Below, piece by piece: positions 16,683-25,503 of a DNA stretch of 64,000 nucleotides (its first letter is position 1; every line of letters starts with the position of its first letter). The position numbers and the translations under genes were made by a program. Source of the stretch: an uncultured Eubacteriales bacterium. GTDB lineage: Bacteria; Bacillota; Clostridia; Oscillospirales; Oscillospiraceae. A model generated the notes under the pieces. That model was not told the DNA's origin, searched no databases, and was given only the letters and a program-made list of their open reading frames with translations. The stretch is from positions 1 to 64,000 of the forward strand of contig OMTF01000027.1 of NCBI GenBank assembly GCA_900313925.1. The letters run 5' to 3'.

Positions 16683-17723
16683 ATGGCTATGAAAGAAAGA
16701 GACTATGTCTTTGATGCATCCTATCAGCCGCAGGTCCGCACACCGCGGGGAACCAGCAACATCATGCTGGATGTGATTATCGCCCTGCTTCCGGCTCTGT
16801 GCGTCGGCGTCTGGGCGTTCGGCATGAAGGTGGTTCTGCTGCTGGCGGTTTCGGTCTGCTCCTGCGTTTTCTTTGAATGGATTTACCGCAAACTCATGAA
16901 AAAGCCGAAGAGCATCGGCGATCTTTCCGCCTGCGTTACGGGACTGCTGATGACATTGGTTATGCCGGTCAACGCGACATGGTGGATGATGATCATCGGC
17001 GCATTTTTTGCAATTATCGTTGTAAAGCAGCTCTACGGCGGTATCGGCAAGAACTTCATCAACCCGGCGCTCGGCGCGCGTGCGTTCCTGCTGGCTTCCT
17101 ACTCCTCCGCCATGACTACCTGGGCGGTGCCGACGGCGCTTGCCGGACAGGTGGACGCGGAGACAATGGCCACACCGCTGAGCTACCTTTATGCGGACAA
17201 CTTTACAGCACTTCCGGATTACTTCTCCATGGGAAATCTGTTCCTGGGAATCCGGCCGGGCTGCATCGGCGAAATCAGCGCGCTTGCGATTTTAATCGGC
17301 TTTGCGTATCTGCTCATCCGCAAGGTGATTACCTGGAGAATTCCGGTTTCCTTCGTCGGAACCGTCGCCGTTCTGTGCCTGATTTTCGGCAAATCCGGAA
17401 CTGGCATGAATCATGCGGAATGGATGCTTTATAATGTACTGTCCGGCGGTCTGCTCCTGGGCGCCATCTTTATGGCAACGGACTATGCGACGAGCCCGGT
17501 TACGCCGAAAGGACAGCTTATTTACGGCATTGGCTGCGGCGCCATCACCGTTCTGATTCGCTATTTCGGATCCTATGCGGAAGGCGTGACGTATGCCATT
17601 CTGCTGATGAATCTGCTTGCCTTCTCCCTGGATAAGCACACCAAGGTGCGCCGCTTCGGCGTGAGCAAGGAAGACGAAAAGGCGGAAAAAGAAGCTGCAA
17701 AGAAGGAGGCAAAAGCATCATGA
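16683..17723 (+). CDS. rnfD: Rnf complex subunit RnfD
   Basis: An integral membrane subunit of 346 residues with about nine hydrophobic segments. The conserved NPALGARAF motif is present. The ETMATPLSYL segment contains Thr164, the likely site of covalent FMN attachment by ApbE in this family (assigned by similarity). The C-terminal tail is Lys/Glu/Ala-rich. The stop overlaps the rnfG start by four bases. Confidence 0.96.
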   Translation: MAMKERDYVFDASYQPQVRTPRGTSNIMLDVIIALLPALCVGVWAFGMKVVLLLAVSVCSCVFFEWIYRKLMKKPKSIGDLSACVTGLLMTLVMPVNATWWMMIIGAFFAIIVVKQLYGGIGKNFINPALGARAFLLASYSSAMTTWAVPTALAGQVDAETMATPLSYLYADNFTALPDYFSMGNLFLGIRPGCIGEISALAILIGFAYLLIRKVITWRIPVSFVGTVAVLCLIFGKSGTGMNHAEWMLYNVLSGGLLLGAIFMATDYATSPVTPKGQLIYGIGCGAITVLIRYFGSYAEGVTYAILLMNLLAFSLDKHTKVRRFGVSKEDEKAEKEAAKKEAKAS

Positions 17724-18262
17724 AAAATCAAACGCTTCGATTATCATTAATCCTCCTGCTGGTTGCTGCCATTACCGCCGGAATCCTGGGTGTGATTAAC
17801 TACTTTACCGCACCGATTATCGCACAGCGGAATCTGGAAAGCACCATGGAATCCTATGCGGCGGTACTTCCTGCTGACAGCTATGAAGATGTGGAATACA
17901 CCGGCGACGATCCGACAATCACGAAAATCTGCAAAGCGGCGGATGGATCCGGATGGGTCTTCGAGACATCTTTTTCCGGTGCACAGGGCATGATTAACAT
18001 GGTTATCGGCGTCAGTTCCGAATACAAATGCATCGGCATTTCCATTATCAGTCACAGCGAGACATCCGGCTTAGGCGCTGTCGCTGCGGAGCAGAGTGAA
18101 AAGGGCGAAGCCTTCCGCAATCAGTTCATTGGAGTGGATGAAACGGCAGCCCTGCAGAAAAACGGTGGCGATATTGTTCAGATTTCCGGCGCAACGATTA
18201 CATCGAACGCGATTACGACGGAAGTTGACCTTTGCATCACCGTTGCAAAGACATTGGGTTGA
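17720..18262 (+). CDS. rnfG: Rnf complex subunit RnfG (covalent FMN carrier)
   Basis: A 180-residue subunit with one N-terminal membrane helix and an extracytoplasmic FMN-binding domain. The SGATITS motif near residue 154 is the ApbE recognition site; its second Thr or the neighbouring one carries the phosphoester-linked FMN in characterised relatives. The HSETSGLG motif is also present. apbE lies downstream of the same gene cluster. Confidence 0.96.
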   Translation: MKNQTLRLSLILLLVAAITAGILGVINYFTAPIIAQRNLESTMESYAAVLPADSYEDVEYTGDDPTITKICKAADGSGWVFETSFSGAQGMINMVIGVSSEYKCIGISIISHSETSGLGAVAAEQSEKGEAFRNQFIGVDETAALQKNGGDIVQISGATITSNAITTEVDLCITVAKTLG

Positions 18263-18278
18263 GGGGAGGTAGATACAA

Positions 18279-18998
18279 GTGAGTATTAAACAGCAATTCA
18301 GGGAAGGCCTCTTTACCAACAACCCCATTACCGTACAGCAGATCGGCATGTGCGCGACAATGGCAATCACGACGAGCCTGTTTAACGGTATCGGCATGGG
18401 CATTTCCGTCCTGATTATCCTGACCTGCTGCAACGTGGTTATTGCGGCAATACACAAAATTATTCCCAATGAAATCCGCCTTGCAATCTTCGTCGTTGTC
18501 ATCGCAGGATTCGTAACGATGGTCGACCTGATTCTAAAGGCGTACATACCGGCACTGAGCAAATCATTGGGCGTATTTATTCCATTGATCGTTGTAAACT
18601 GCATCATTATCGGCCGGGCGGAGGCGTTCAGCCAGAAAAATTCGATTGGCCCGTCTTTTTGGGATGGCATTTTCAACGGTCTTGGCTACACCATGATACT
18701 GTTCTTCATGTGTGTTATCCGTGAATTTCTCGGAAAGGGTGCCTTCGGAGGCGGCCTGATTGATATTTCAAACGGCTTCCGGTTTACCATGGACGGAACC
18801 GGCGCCGGCATCCAGATCTTCAACAGCGACTTCGGTGCGAAAATTCTGACCAGCCCGGTGGGCGGCTTTATAACTTTAGGCACGATTATCGGAGCCATGC
18901 AGTATTTCCTGAAGAAGTCCGATGATAAGAAGAAGCGTAAAGCGCTGGAGGCGGCAGCGGCTGCCGAGGCAGCTCCGGTAAAGGAGGTTGCTGAATAA
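18279..18998 (+). CDS. rnfE: Rnf complex subunit RnfE
   Basis: An integral membrane subunit of 239 residues with six helices, homologous to RnfA and to NqrD/NqrE. The FIPLIVVNCIIIGRAEAF segment is the signature of the family and includes the conserved Cys. The start is GTG at 18279 after a GGGGAGG site. The C-terminal tail is Lys- and Ala-rich. The stop overlaps the rnfA start by one base. Confidence 0.96.
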   Translation: MSIKQQFREGLFTNNPITVQQIGMCATMAITTSLFNGIGMGISVLIILTCCNVVIAAIHKIIPNEIRLAIFVVVIAGFVTMVDLILKAYIPALSKSLGVFIPLIVVNCIIIGRAEAFSQKNSIGPSFWDGIFNGLGYTMILFFMCVIREFLGKGAFGGGLIDISNGFRFTMDGTGAGIQIFNSDFGAKILTSPVGGFITLGTIIGAMQYFLKKSDDKKKRKALEAAAAAEAAPVKEVAE

Positions 18999-19582
18999 TG
19001 TTGACGAACCTGCTTTCAATCGCGCTGGGTGCGATTCTGATTAACAACTTTATCTTTTCACAGTTTCTGGGCATCTGCCCCTTCCTGGGGTGCTCCAGCA
19101 AAATGGACACGGCCAGCGGCATGGGTCTGGCGGTTATCTTCGTCATGGGCTTGGCATCCGCAATCTGCTGGCTCATCAATGAGTATCTGCTGGTCCCGTT
19201 CGGCCTGGAATTCATGCAGACGCTTGCGTATATCCTGGTTATCGCAACGCTGGTGCAGTTCATTGAGATGTTCCTGAAAAAATCCGTACCCAGCCTTTAT
19301 TCGGCCCTGGGCATTTATCTGCCGCTGATTACAACGAACTGCGCGGTGCTCGGCGTTGTGCTTCTGAATACACAGTACAGCTACAATTTCATCGAGTCCG
19401 TTGTTTACGGCATTACGGGCGGCGCCGGCTTCATGCTTGCTATCTGCCTGTTTGCTGCAGTCCGTGAGAAACTGGAGTTTGCGGATTATCCCCGCTGCTT
19501 CAAGGGATTTCCTATCAACCTGGTTTCCGCCGGTCTGGTCTCTATGGCCTTTATGGGCTTCAGCGGAATGAAGATCTTTTAA
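18998..19582 (+). CDS. rnfA: Rnf complex subunit RnfA
   Basis: A 194-residue integral membrane subunit with six helices and inverted topology relative to RnfE. The NNFIFSQFLGICPFLGCS and LPLITTNCAVLG segments carry the conserved cysteines that bind an intramembrane Fe-S centre between RnfA and RnfE. The next gene starts 18 bases downstream behind an AAAGGAGG site. Confidence 0.97.
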   Translation: MLTNLLSIALGAILINNFIFSQFLGICPFLGCSSKMDTASGMGLAVIFVMGLASAICWLINEYLLVPFGLEFMQTLAYILVIATLVQFIEMFLKKSVPSLYSALGIYLPLITTNCAVLGVVLLNTQYSYNFIESVVYGITGGAGFMLAICLFAAVREKLEFADYPRCFKGFPINLVSAGLVSMAFMGFSGMKIF

Positions 19583-19600
19583 AGGAGGCCGGACAGAACT

Positions 19601-20443
19601 ATGACAACATTAATTATGGCCATCGTTGTGCTGGGGGTTATGGGCGGTATTTTCGGAGCTCTTTTGGCCTTTGCGTCCAAGATATTCCATGTGGATACCG
19701 ATCCCCGCCTGGAAGAAGTTCGCGCCTGCCTTGCCGGCGCAAACTGCGGCGCCTGCGGCTTTGCCGGCTGTGACGGCTATGCGGCTGCGGTAGTGTCCGG
19801 TCAGGCACCCACCAACAAGTGCGTACCCGGCGGCAAGGATGCCGCGGAAAAGGTAGCGGCAATTATGGGTGTTGCCGGCGGAGACGTGGAGAGAACGGTG
19901 GCATTTGTTCCCTGCAGCGGGGAAAATGGAGTCGCTGCCCGTCGATTCCACTATAACGGACCGAAAAACTGCCAAGCTGCCATGCTCTTCGGCGGACGAG
20001 ATTCACGGGACTGCAAATTCGCCTGTGTCGGCCTTGGAACCTGTGTGCAGGCCTGCCAATTCGAAGCAATGCATATTGTAAATGGCATTGCCAAAGTCGA
20101 CCGCGAAGCCTGCAAAGGCTGCGGTGCCTGCAGGGAAGTCTGCCCGAAGAAGATTATCCTGATGATTCCGTATAAGCAGAAAGTCATGCCGCAGTGCTCC
20201 TCCAAGGATCGCGGCGCGGTTGTCATGAAAGTCTGCGATGCCGGATGCATAGGATGCATGAAATGCCAGCGGGAGTGCCCGGTAAAGCCTGAACCCGCGA
20301 TTACGGTTACAGACAACCTTGCACATATTGATACCTCGAAGTGCATTGGCTGCGGTCACTGCGCGACAGTTTGCCCGCGGCACATTATTCGCTGGCAGTA
20401 TGGAGAACCGGCTGCCGTGGAGGAAAAAGCGGCGGAAGCCTGA
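19601..20443 (+). CDS. rnfB: Rnf complex subunit RnfB (ferredoxin-oxidising)
   Basis: The electron-input subunit. It has an N-terminal membrane helix, then a Cys motif at residues 43-57 (CLAGANCGACGFAGC) for one 4Fe-4S cluster. The ferredoxin-like part shows four further CxxC-type groups at about residues 138-152, 171-181, 216-226 and 248-258. Clostridial RnfB proteins vary in cluster number; this one has more than the enterobacterial RsxB. It is the last gene of the rnf operon and is followed by a stable hairpin. Confidence 0.96.
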   Translation: MTTLIMAIVVLGVMGGIFGALLAFASKIFHVDTDPRLEEVRACLAGANCGACGFAGCDGYAAAVVSGQAPTNKCVPGGKDAAEKVAAIMGVAGGDVERTVAFVPCSGENGVAARRFHYNGPKNCQAAMLFGGRDSRDCKFACVGLGTCVQACQFEAMHIVNGIAKVDREACKGCGACREVCPKKIILMIPYKQKVMPQCSSKDRGAVVMKVCDAGCIGCMKCQRECPVKPEPAITVTDNLAHIDTSKCIGCGHCATVCPRHIIRWQYGEPAAVEEKAAEA

Positions 20444-20477
20444 ACCGCGCAGGCGGAAATCTCACCGGAAGAAAATA

Positions 20478-20510
20478 AGCATCGTCGGTGGATGCATGAC
20501 CGACGGTGCT
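20478..20510 (+). terminator. Hairpin after rnfB
   Basis: AGCATCGTCGGT and ACCGACGGTGCT form a perfect 12-bp stem with a nine-base loop. The following TCTCTATT is a poor T tract, so it may only partly terminate and let some transcription reach apbE. Confidence 0.55.
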
Positions 20511-20543
20511 TCTCTATTCCGGCGCGGGAGTTTTGGCTGGATG

Positions 20544-20552
20544 TGCTACAAT
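20544..20552 (+). promoter_or_regulatory. Possible extended -10 promoter of apbE
   Basis: TGC directly before TACAAT forms an extended -10 element about 45 bases before apbE. No good -35 box is visible. Confidence 0.35.
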
Positions 20553-20598
20553 AGGTACGGTTTTCCAATGCAAATATGTGAAACAGGAGAAATAAGAG

Positions 20599-21663
20599 AT
20601 GCGAAAAGGCCGGAGAAGAAAACGGGTTTTACGCCAGACGGCGCTGCTTCTATGCGGCTTCCTTCTGCTGGCTTGCTCCGGCTGCGGCGGAGCGGTCTCC
20701 AATACACAGGAAGAGGGTTCGCACCGCACGCTTTTTGCCATGGATACGATTATGGATCTGCGGGCGTACGGTCCCCATGCGGACGAAGGCATTCGGGATG
20801 CAGTGGAGGAAATTACGGAATTGGATTCCGAGCTGAGTGCGGAAGACGAAAGCAGCCCGGTCTATGCGCTGAATCATGCCCAGGGAGCCGCCCTGGAAAT
20901 GCCGGACTCTTTTCTGGAGATTCTGGGAAAAGCCGAAGAAATTTACGTGCGGAGCAGCGGGGCACTGGATCTGAGTGTTTACCCGCTGTCCGAACTGTGG
21001 GGATTTGTCGGACTGGAAGACAGCCACACGGGAACGGTGCCGCCGCAGGATGAGATTGATGCCGCACTAAAAAAACTCTGCTTTAAACAGATCGAACGGC
21101 AGGGAAGCCACATTTCCATTCCCGCCGGAAGTGAGCTGGGGCTGGGCGCCGCAGCAAAGGGCTATACGTCGGATTGTGTTCTGCGGGAAATGAAAGAGGA
21201 CGGAGTGCAGAGCGCCGTTGTGTCTCTGGGCGGCAACGTGCAGACCTTGGGGGAAAAGCCCGACGGGACACCCTGGCAGGTAGCGATTGAAAACCCGGTC
21301 GATACGACCCAGTATGCCGGAATTCTGAGTGTCGGAGAAACGGCGGTCGTGACCAGCGGCAGCTACCAGCGCTACTTTGAAGCGGACGGAAAAAGATACC
21401 ATCATATTTTGGACCCGCATACCGGTTACCCCGCCGACAGCGGGCTGCAGTCCGTTACGATTGTCTGCAGCAGCGGCCTGGAGGCGGACTGCCTGTCAAC
21501 AGCGCTGTTTGTCCTGGGTAAGGACGGCGCGGAGGAGTACTGGAAAAAATACGGCGGGTTTGAAATGATCCTGATTGCGGACGATGGAAATCTCTATCTG
21601 ACGCCGGCTCTGCAGGACAAGTTTTGCCTGACCGGGGATTTTCAGCTGAACGTCCTAGACTAA
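20599..21663 (+). CDS. apbE: FAD:protein FMN transferase (flavin transferase), lipoprotein
   Basis: It moves FMN from FAD onto a Thr of target proteins such as RnfG and RnfD, acting outside the membrane. The signal peptide ends in a lipobox LACSGC. The family motifs AMDTIMDL, LGAAAKGY, SLGGNVQT, the HHILDPHTGYPA segment and a late EADCLSTALF are all present. Length of 354 residues is normal. Its position straight after rnfCDGEAB fits its role in maturing the complex. It converges on the Gx/NusG-II fusion gene with only about 43 bases between the stops. Confidence 0.95.
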   Translation: MRKGRRRKRVLRQTALLLCGFLLLACSGCGGAVSNTQEEGSHRTLFAMDTIMDLRAYGPHADEGIRDAVEEITELDSELSAEDESSPVYALNHAQGAALEMPDSFLEILGKAEEIYVRSSGALDLSVYPLSELWGFVGLEDSHTGTVPPQDEIDAALKKLCFKQIERQGSHISIPAGSELGLGAAAKGYTSDCVLREMKEDGVQSAVVSLGGNVQTLGEKPDGTPWQVAIENPVDTTQYAGILSVGETAVVTSGSYQRYFEADGKRYHHILDPHTGYPADSGLQSVTIVCSSGLEADCLSTALFVLGKDGAEEYWKKYGGFEMILIADDGNLYLTPALQDKFCLTGDFQLNVLD

Positions 21664-21706
21664 CTCCCTGTAGCGAACGGCAGAAGGTGCGGATAGAAGG
21701 GGATCG

Positions 21707-22687
21707 TCAGCCCGAAGTATCGGAAATTTTAATTTCCGAAATATCCTGCCGGGAAAGATTGAAGTCCTCGGGAAGCTCTTCCTGTGATACAACGGATAGC
21801 ACAAGCTTGTGCGGCAGGCAGGTAATCGGCGTGGTGCGCCCCGGCTGCAGGGTGCCTTGACGGACGCAGATTTTATCCGGACAGTTGGCGGACTGCATAT
21901 GCACACCTTCCGAATCAATAACGAAGACATTCTCATTTCCCGAGATGGAATCCGAAATTCTGTACGTGCCGTAATCGGTAAGAGGAATTTCATAAAGGAC
22001 GGAGCTGTTCTGATAGACTTCCACATAGTAATCCGATTCCGAATCTTTCCCGATTGCGGTATCCATGTCGAGACCGGAACGGCTGAGGAAGAACCAGGCA
22101 GCACCGGCTGCTAGGAGGAAGATGACAGTCAGAAGAACGTCGGTCTTCCAGCTTTGACGGAAAGGCCGAGGCTCGAAACGATACGTTTCCCCCCGGTTTG
22201 CTTTTTTCAGGGAGCGAAAGACTGCGAGAGACACGGAGCCGGTCAGCGGTCCCATAACAAGTCCGGACAAAACCAGCACGGGAAAATACGCCCAGACGGA
22301 GCCAACACCCAGAAGAACGGAAGCCATGGCAATTTGCCCGATGTTATGGCTTACCGCACCGCAGGAGGAGACGCCGATAACCCCGACTCTTGGCAGTCGG
22401 ACGAGAAGGAGCATGACCGCAAGGCTGAGAACGCCTCCGGCAAGGGAGTAAAGCATCGCCGAAAAGCCTCCGCCGAAGAGCATGCTGGATAGAAATACTT
22501 TGCACAGCATCAGCAGGGCGGCTTCCAGCGTCGTACCCATATAGACGGCGTACAGCAGAACGGTGTTCCCGAGCCCGAGCTTTATACCCGGAATGGTCGG
22601 AGCAATGGGAATCAGAGACTCCACATAGCCGAGGACAAGAGATAAAGCGGTCAGGAGCGCGAATCTTGCGATGGTTCTGGTCTTCAT
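21707..22687 (-). CDS. Gx transporter family protein fused to a NusG domain II
   Basis: Residues 1 to about 165 form a multi-helix membrane domain with the IKLGLGNTVLL segment typical of the Gx-transporter / heptaprenyl-diphosphate-synthase-component-I-like family. A further membrane helix at about 186-204 anchors a C-terminal domain that looks like NusG domain II, with the CPDKICVRQG and ITCLPHKLVL motifs. In many Clostridia these are two separate adjacent genes, often next to apbE and rnf; here they are one frame with no visible break. The ATG at 22687 is chosen because a GGAGG site lies 13 bases upstream; a longer frame to 22762 has no support. It ends the glyQS-nadE-coaX operon. The function of both domains is not established. 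Confidence 0.85.
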   Translation of the reverse strand: MKTRTIARFALLTALSLVLGYVESLIPIAPTIPGIKLGLGNTVLLYAVYMGTTLEAALLMLCKVFLSSMLFGGGFSAMLYSLAGGVLSLAVMLLLVRLPRVGVIGVSSCGAVSHNIGQIAMASVLLGVGSVWAYFPVLVLSGLVMGPLTGSVSLAVFRSLKKANRGETYRFEPRPFRQSWKTDVLLTVIFLLAAGAAWFFLSRSGLDMDTAIGKDSESDYYVEVYQNSSVLYEIPLTDYGTYRISDSISGNENVFVIDSEGVHMQSANCPDKICVRQGTLQPGRTTPITCLPHKLVLSVVSQEELPEDFNLSRQDISEIKISDTSG

Positions 22688-22723
22688 AAAAAGAAAAAAC
22701 CTCCGGGGCGGATAACCGCATGC

Positions 22724-22747
22724 GCCCATCACCGGGCGGTGATGGGC
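22724..22747 (-). repeat. Hairpin between coaX and the Gx fusion gene
   Basis: GCCCATCACC and GGTGATGGGC form a perfect ten-bp stem with a four-base loop. No T tract follows on the minus strand, so it is not a clear terminator. It may stabilise the coaX message or weaken read-through. Confidence 0.5.
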
Positions 22748-22770
22748 TGCATACGGCGGCAATGTGCCGA

Positions 22771-23538
22771 TCAGTGTTTATTTCTGCGGTAAAGAGCCCC
22801 GAGCCCCTTCAGCAGAAGGTCATTGTCCAATACAATATCGTGCCTGCAGTGGGGGACAATAATCCGAGCCATGCTGCCGGTGGCAAGAATTATCGGATTA
22901 TCCAACAACTCGTCGGTCATCCGGTCAATCATGCCGTCGATCATGGCGGCGCTGCCGTACACCACGCCGCTGCGCATGCAGTCGGCTGTATTCGTTGCGA
23001 TCGTTTTCCGGGGCGCTTCAATGGATACATTTTGCAGCAGAGACGTATTGGAGATCAGCGCGTTCAAACTCAAAAGCATGCCGGGAATAATAGCGCCACC
23101 GATGTAGCTTGCATTGCGATCAATTACCGATATAGTCGTTGCGGTATCCATATCCAGCACGATTGCCGGCGCTCCGTATTCCTCAATGGTTGCCGCGGTC
23201 AGCGCAACAAGGTCCGCACCCATGGTGCTGGGCGCGTCTATTTTGATATTGAAGCCCGTGCGGATGCCCGCGCCGACTACGAGAGGCTGCACTTTCAAAA
23301 GCTTTTCAATGGCGATGTGCACGGAGTCGGTGACCGAAGGGACAACCGACGAAAGAATTGCGCCGTCAATCTGCTTCAGATCAATCGCTTCAAATTCCAG
23401 CAGCTGCCGAAGCTTTACAGCATATTCGCTGATGGTAGATAGTTTGTTTGTTACGATTTTTCCAATGTTGTGAACATGGCTGCCTTCAATACAGCCGATG
23501 GCAATATGGGTATTGCCGACGTCTACCGCAAAGATCAT
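22771..23538 (-). CDS. coaX: Type III pantothenate kinase
   Basis: It catalyses the first step of coenzyme A synthesis. The ASKHA-fold motifs are clear: IFAVDVGNTHIAIG at the start, a GADLVAL segment for pantothenate, and VLDMDTATT. The length of 255 residues is normal. The ATG at 23538 is used because GGGGGG lies nine bases upstream; a start nine bases earlier has no better site. It is co-oriented with nadE (30-base gap), so coenzyme A and NAD synthesis genes share one operon. Confidence 0.95.
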   Translation of the reverse strand: MIFAVDVGNTHIAIGCIEGSHVHNIGKIVTNKLSTISEYAVKLRQLLEFEAIDLKQIDGAILSSVVPSVTDSVHIAIEKLLKVQPLVVGAGIRTGFNIKIDAPSTMGADLVALTAATIEEYGAPAIVLDMDTATTISVIDRNASYIGGAIIPGMLLSLNALISNTSLLQNVSIEAPRKTIATNTADCMRSGVVYGSAAMIDGMIDRMTDELLDNPIILATGSMARIIVPHCRHDIVLDNDLLLKGLGALYRRNKH

Positions 23539-23567
23539 ACGGAACAACCCCCTTCTGGCAGGGCAGC

Positions 23568-25472
23568 TTACAGCCCCAGTTCCTTTTCCAGATCTTCAAC
23601 TTCCTTCAAATATAGCGTATCCATACCGTCAGAGGGTATGCGGAAACCGACGCGGGGCGAAACAGAGAACTTCTCTACCGCAGGACCATCCATCAGACAG
23701 GAGCGCTTGAACTGCTGGCTGAAAAGTCTGCGGCAGTAGCTCTTGAGCCAATGAATCAGCTCTTTGTCATCAAACTCGTCTCCGTATGCAATTTTTGCCA
23801 GCCGGAAGGTCTTGCGCGGAGTAAAGCCGCAGATCAGCATCTTATGCGTAAAGAAGTCCTGCAGGCTGTACGATCCGACGCTTTCTTCGCTCTTCTGCTC
23901 AATCGTGTCATCGTGTACCGGAAGAAGCTCCGGTGTTACCGGGCAGTCCAGTACGTCCCACAGCGCATCCGCCAGAGTCTTGTTTTTCGTATTTTGGGCG
24001 ATATGCTTGACAACGGCGCGGACCTGCGTTTTTGTTACGCCCATGTTGACGTCGTACATGCTGGTATGATCCCCGTTATACGTACACCAGCCGTCGATAT
24101 ATTCGCTGAGATCCTCGGTTCCCACATCCAGACCGTTCACTTCATTTGCAATATCCATGAGCACCTGCGTTCGCTCACGGGCCTGGGCATTTTCAAAGGC
24201 GATGCTGTAGTCATCGCGGGCGTGCCCGATATCGTCAAAATGCTGGTTTACACTGTCCCCGATATCGATAACGCGAACCTCGGCGCCGATCTGCTCGGCA
24301 ACGATAATCGCATTGGATTTCGTACGCGAAGTTGTGCCGAAGCAGGGCATGGTGCAGGCGACAACGTTCGTGCCGGGCAGGCCCATGCGCCGGATGGCTT
24401 CCGCGCAGACCATAACGCACAGCGTGGAATCGACGCCGCCGGAAATTCCGACAACGCAGTGATCCAGCCCGGCATATTTCATACGCTTGACCAAGCCGGA
24501 AACCTGAATATCAAAAAGCCTTTCACAATAGGCGGGAATATCCTTCTGCAGTTCCGGAAGATGCGGGTTCTTGGAAAAATAGCGCGTGAGGGTGGTTTCC
24601 GATTCTTCCAGGCCCCAGTCAATACACGACAAGGTGTCGACATCGAACTGCCGATCCGCGATGCGGAGATTCGCAAGGTAATTCACATCAATTTCGGATA
24701 GGGCATAGCTGTCTTCGGCTTCGCTCTCACTGAGAATTACTCCATTTTCCGTCACCATGCAGAGACCCGAATACACATTGTCGGTAGAGGACTCTCCTTT
24801 GCTGGGAGAAGCAGTAAGAAAACCTGCCTTCAGATGCTCTGAGCAGAATTTTATCTTCTGCTCTTCCTCCTCCCGCGAGGTAACCGTCATGGGAAAGCTC
24901 GCAAGCTGCACAATGACGGACGCTCCGGAAAGGCAGAGATCCAAAGAGGGAGGAAGCAGGGCGTCCTTGTCGGGGCCAAGTTCCATGCCGACGATGAGAT
25001 CTCTGCAGCAGGAATGCCGAAACAGCAGATTATTGCCAAACGGAACCTCCGAAGCGCCGGCAGCGTCTACCGTCTGATACTCTGAATCATTATCCGGAAC
25101 GGCAAACAGCGTGCCTTCTGCATCCTGCCGCGGAACAAAGCCAAGAATACTGCCGTCGAAAACGGCGGCGCCGACACTGTAGACTCGAACACCGACACGA
25201 AGCGGGAGTCCGATGAGAATCAGCATGTCCATGTTCCTGCTTGCCTCTGCGACTTTTTGCAGAGCCCGCTCTGCACCATCGAGAAGAGGACGCTGTGTGA
25301 AAAGCGCGCCGCAGGTGCATCCCGTGAGTGTGAGTTCCGGAAAGGCAAGAATCCGAACACACTTTTTCTGTGCGTCCTTCATGATTTCAATCGCCCGATC
25401 CGCATTGTAATCCGGGTCTGCAACACGGATCATCGGTGCGGCGGCTGCCGCCTTGATAAAACCGTCAAACAT
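23568..25472 (-). CDS. nadE: NAD+ synthetase with a probably inactive glutaminase domain
   Basis: The C-terminal half is a standard NAD+ synthetase with the PP-loop ISGGVDSTLCV, and should amidate deamido-NAD+. The N-terminal half is a nitrilase-fold domain like that of glutamine-dependent NadE. Of the expected Glu-Lys-Cys triad, Glu46 is kept (FPELTLTG). The Lys position reads Arg115 (FVPRQD instead of the usual PK pattern). The Cys position reads Gly166 (VGMELGPD where relatives have VEICED, aligned without gaps up to the following PPS). The enzyme therefore probably uses free ammonia or a partner. Total length of 634 residues is typical. The ATG at 25472 follows a GGGGGA site. Confidence 0.92.
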   Translation of the reverse strand: MFDGFIKAAAAAPMIRVADPDYNADRAIEIMKDAQKKCVRILAFPELTLTGCTCGALFTQRPLLDGAERALQKVAEASRNMDMLILIGLPLRVGVRVYSVGAAVFDGSILGFVPRQDAEGTLFAVPDNDSEYQTVDAAGASEVPFGNNLLFRHSCCRDLIVGMELGPDKDALLPPSLDLCLSGASVIVQLASFPMTVTSREEEEQKIKFCSEHLKAGFLTASPSKGESSTDNVYSGLCMVTENGVILSESEAEDSYALSEIDVNYLANLRIADRQFDVDTLSCIDWGLEESETTLTRYFSKNPHLPELQKDIPAYCERLFDIQVSGLVKRMKYAGLDHCVVGISGGVDSTLCVMVCAEAIRRMGLPGTNVVACTMPCFGTTSRTKSNAIIVAEQIGAEVRVIDIGDSVNQHFDDIGHARDDYSIAFENAQARERTQVLMDIANEVNGLDVGTEDLSEYIDGWCTYNGDHTSMYDVNMGVTKTQVRAVVKHIAQNTKNKTLADALWDVLDCPVTPELLPVHDDTIEQKSEESVGSYSLQDFFTHKMLICGFTPRKTFRLAKIAYGDEFDDKELIHWLKSYCRRLFSQQFKRSCLMDGPAVEKFSVSPRVGFRIPSDGMDTLYLKEVEDLEKELGL

Positions 25473-25503
25473 AGAATCATATCCCCCAATCTAACCGGCC
25501 AAT

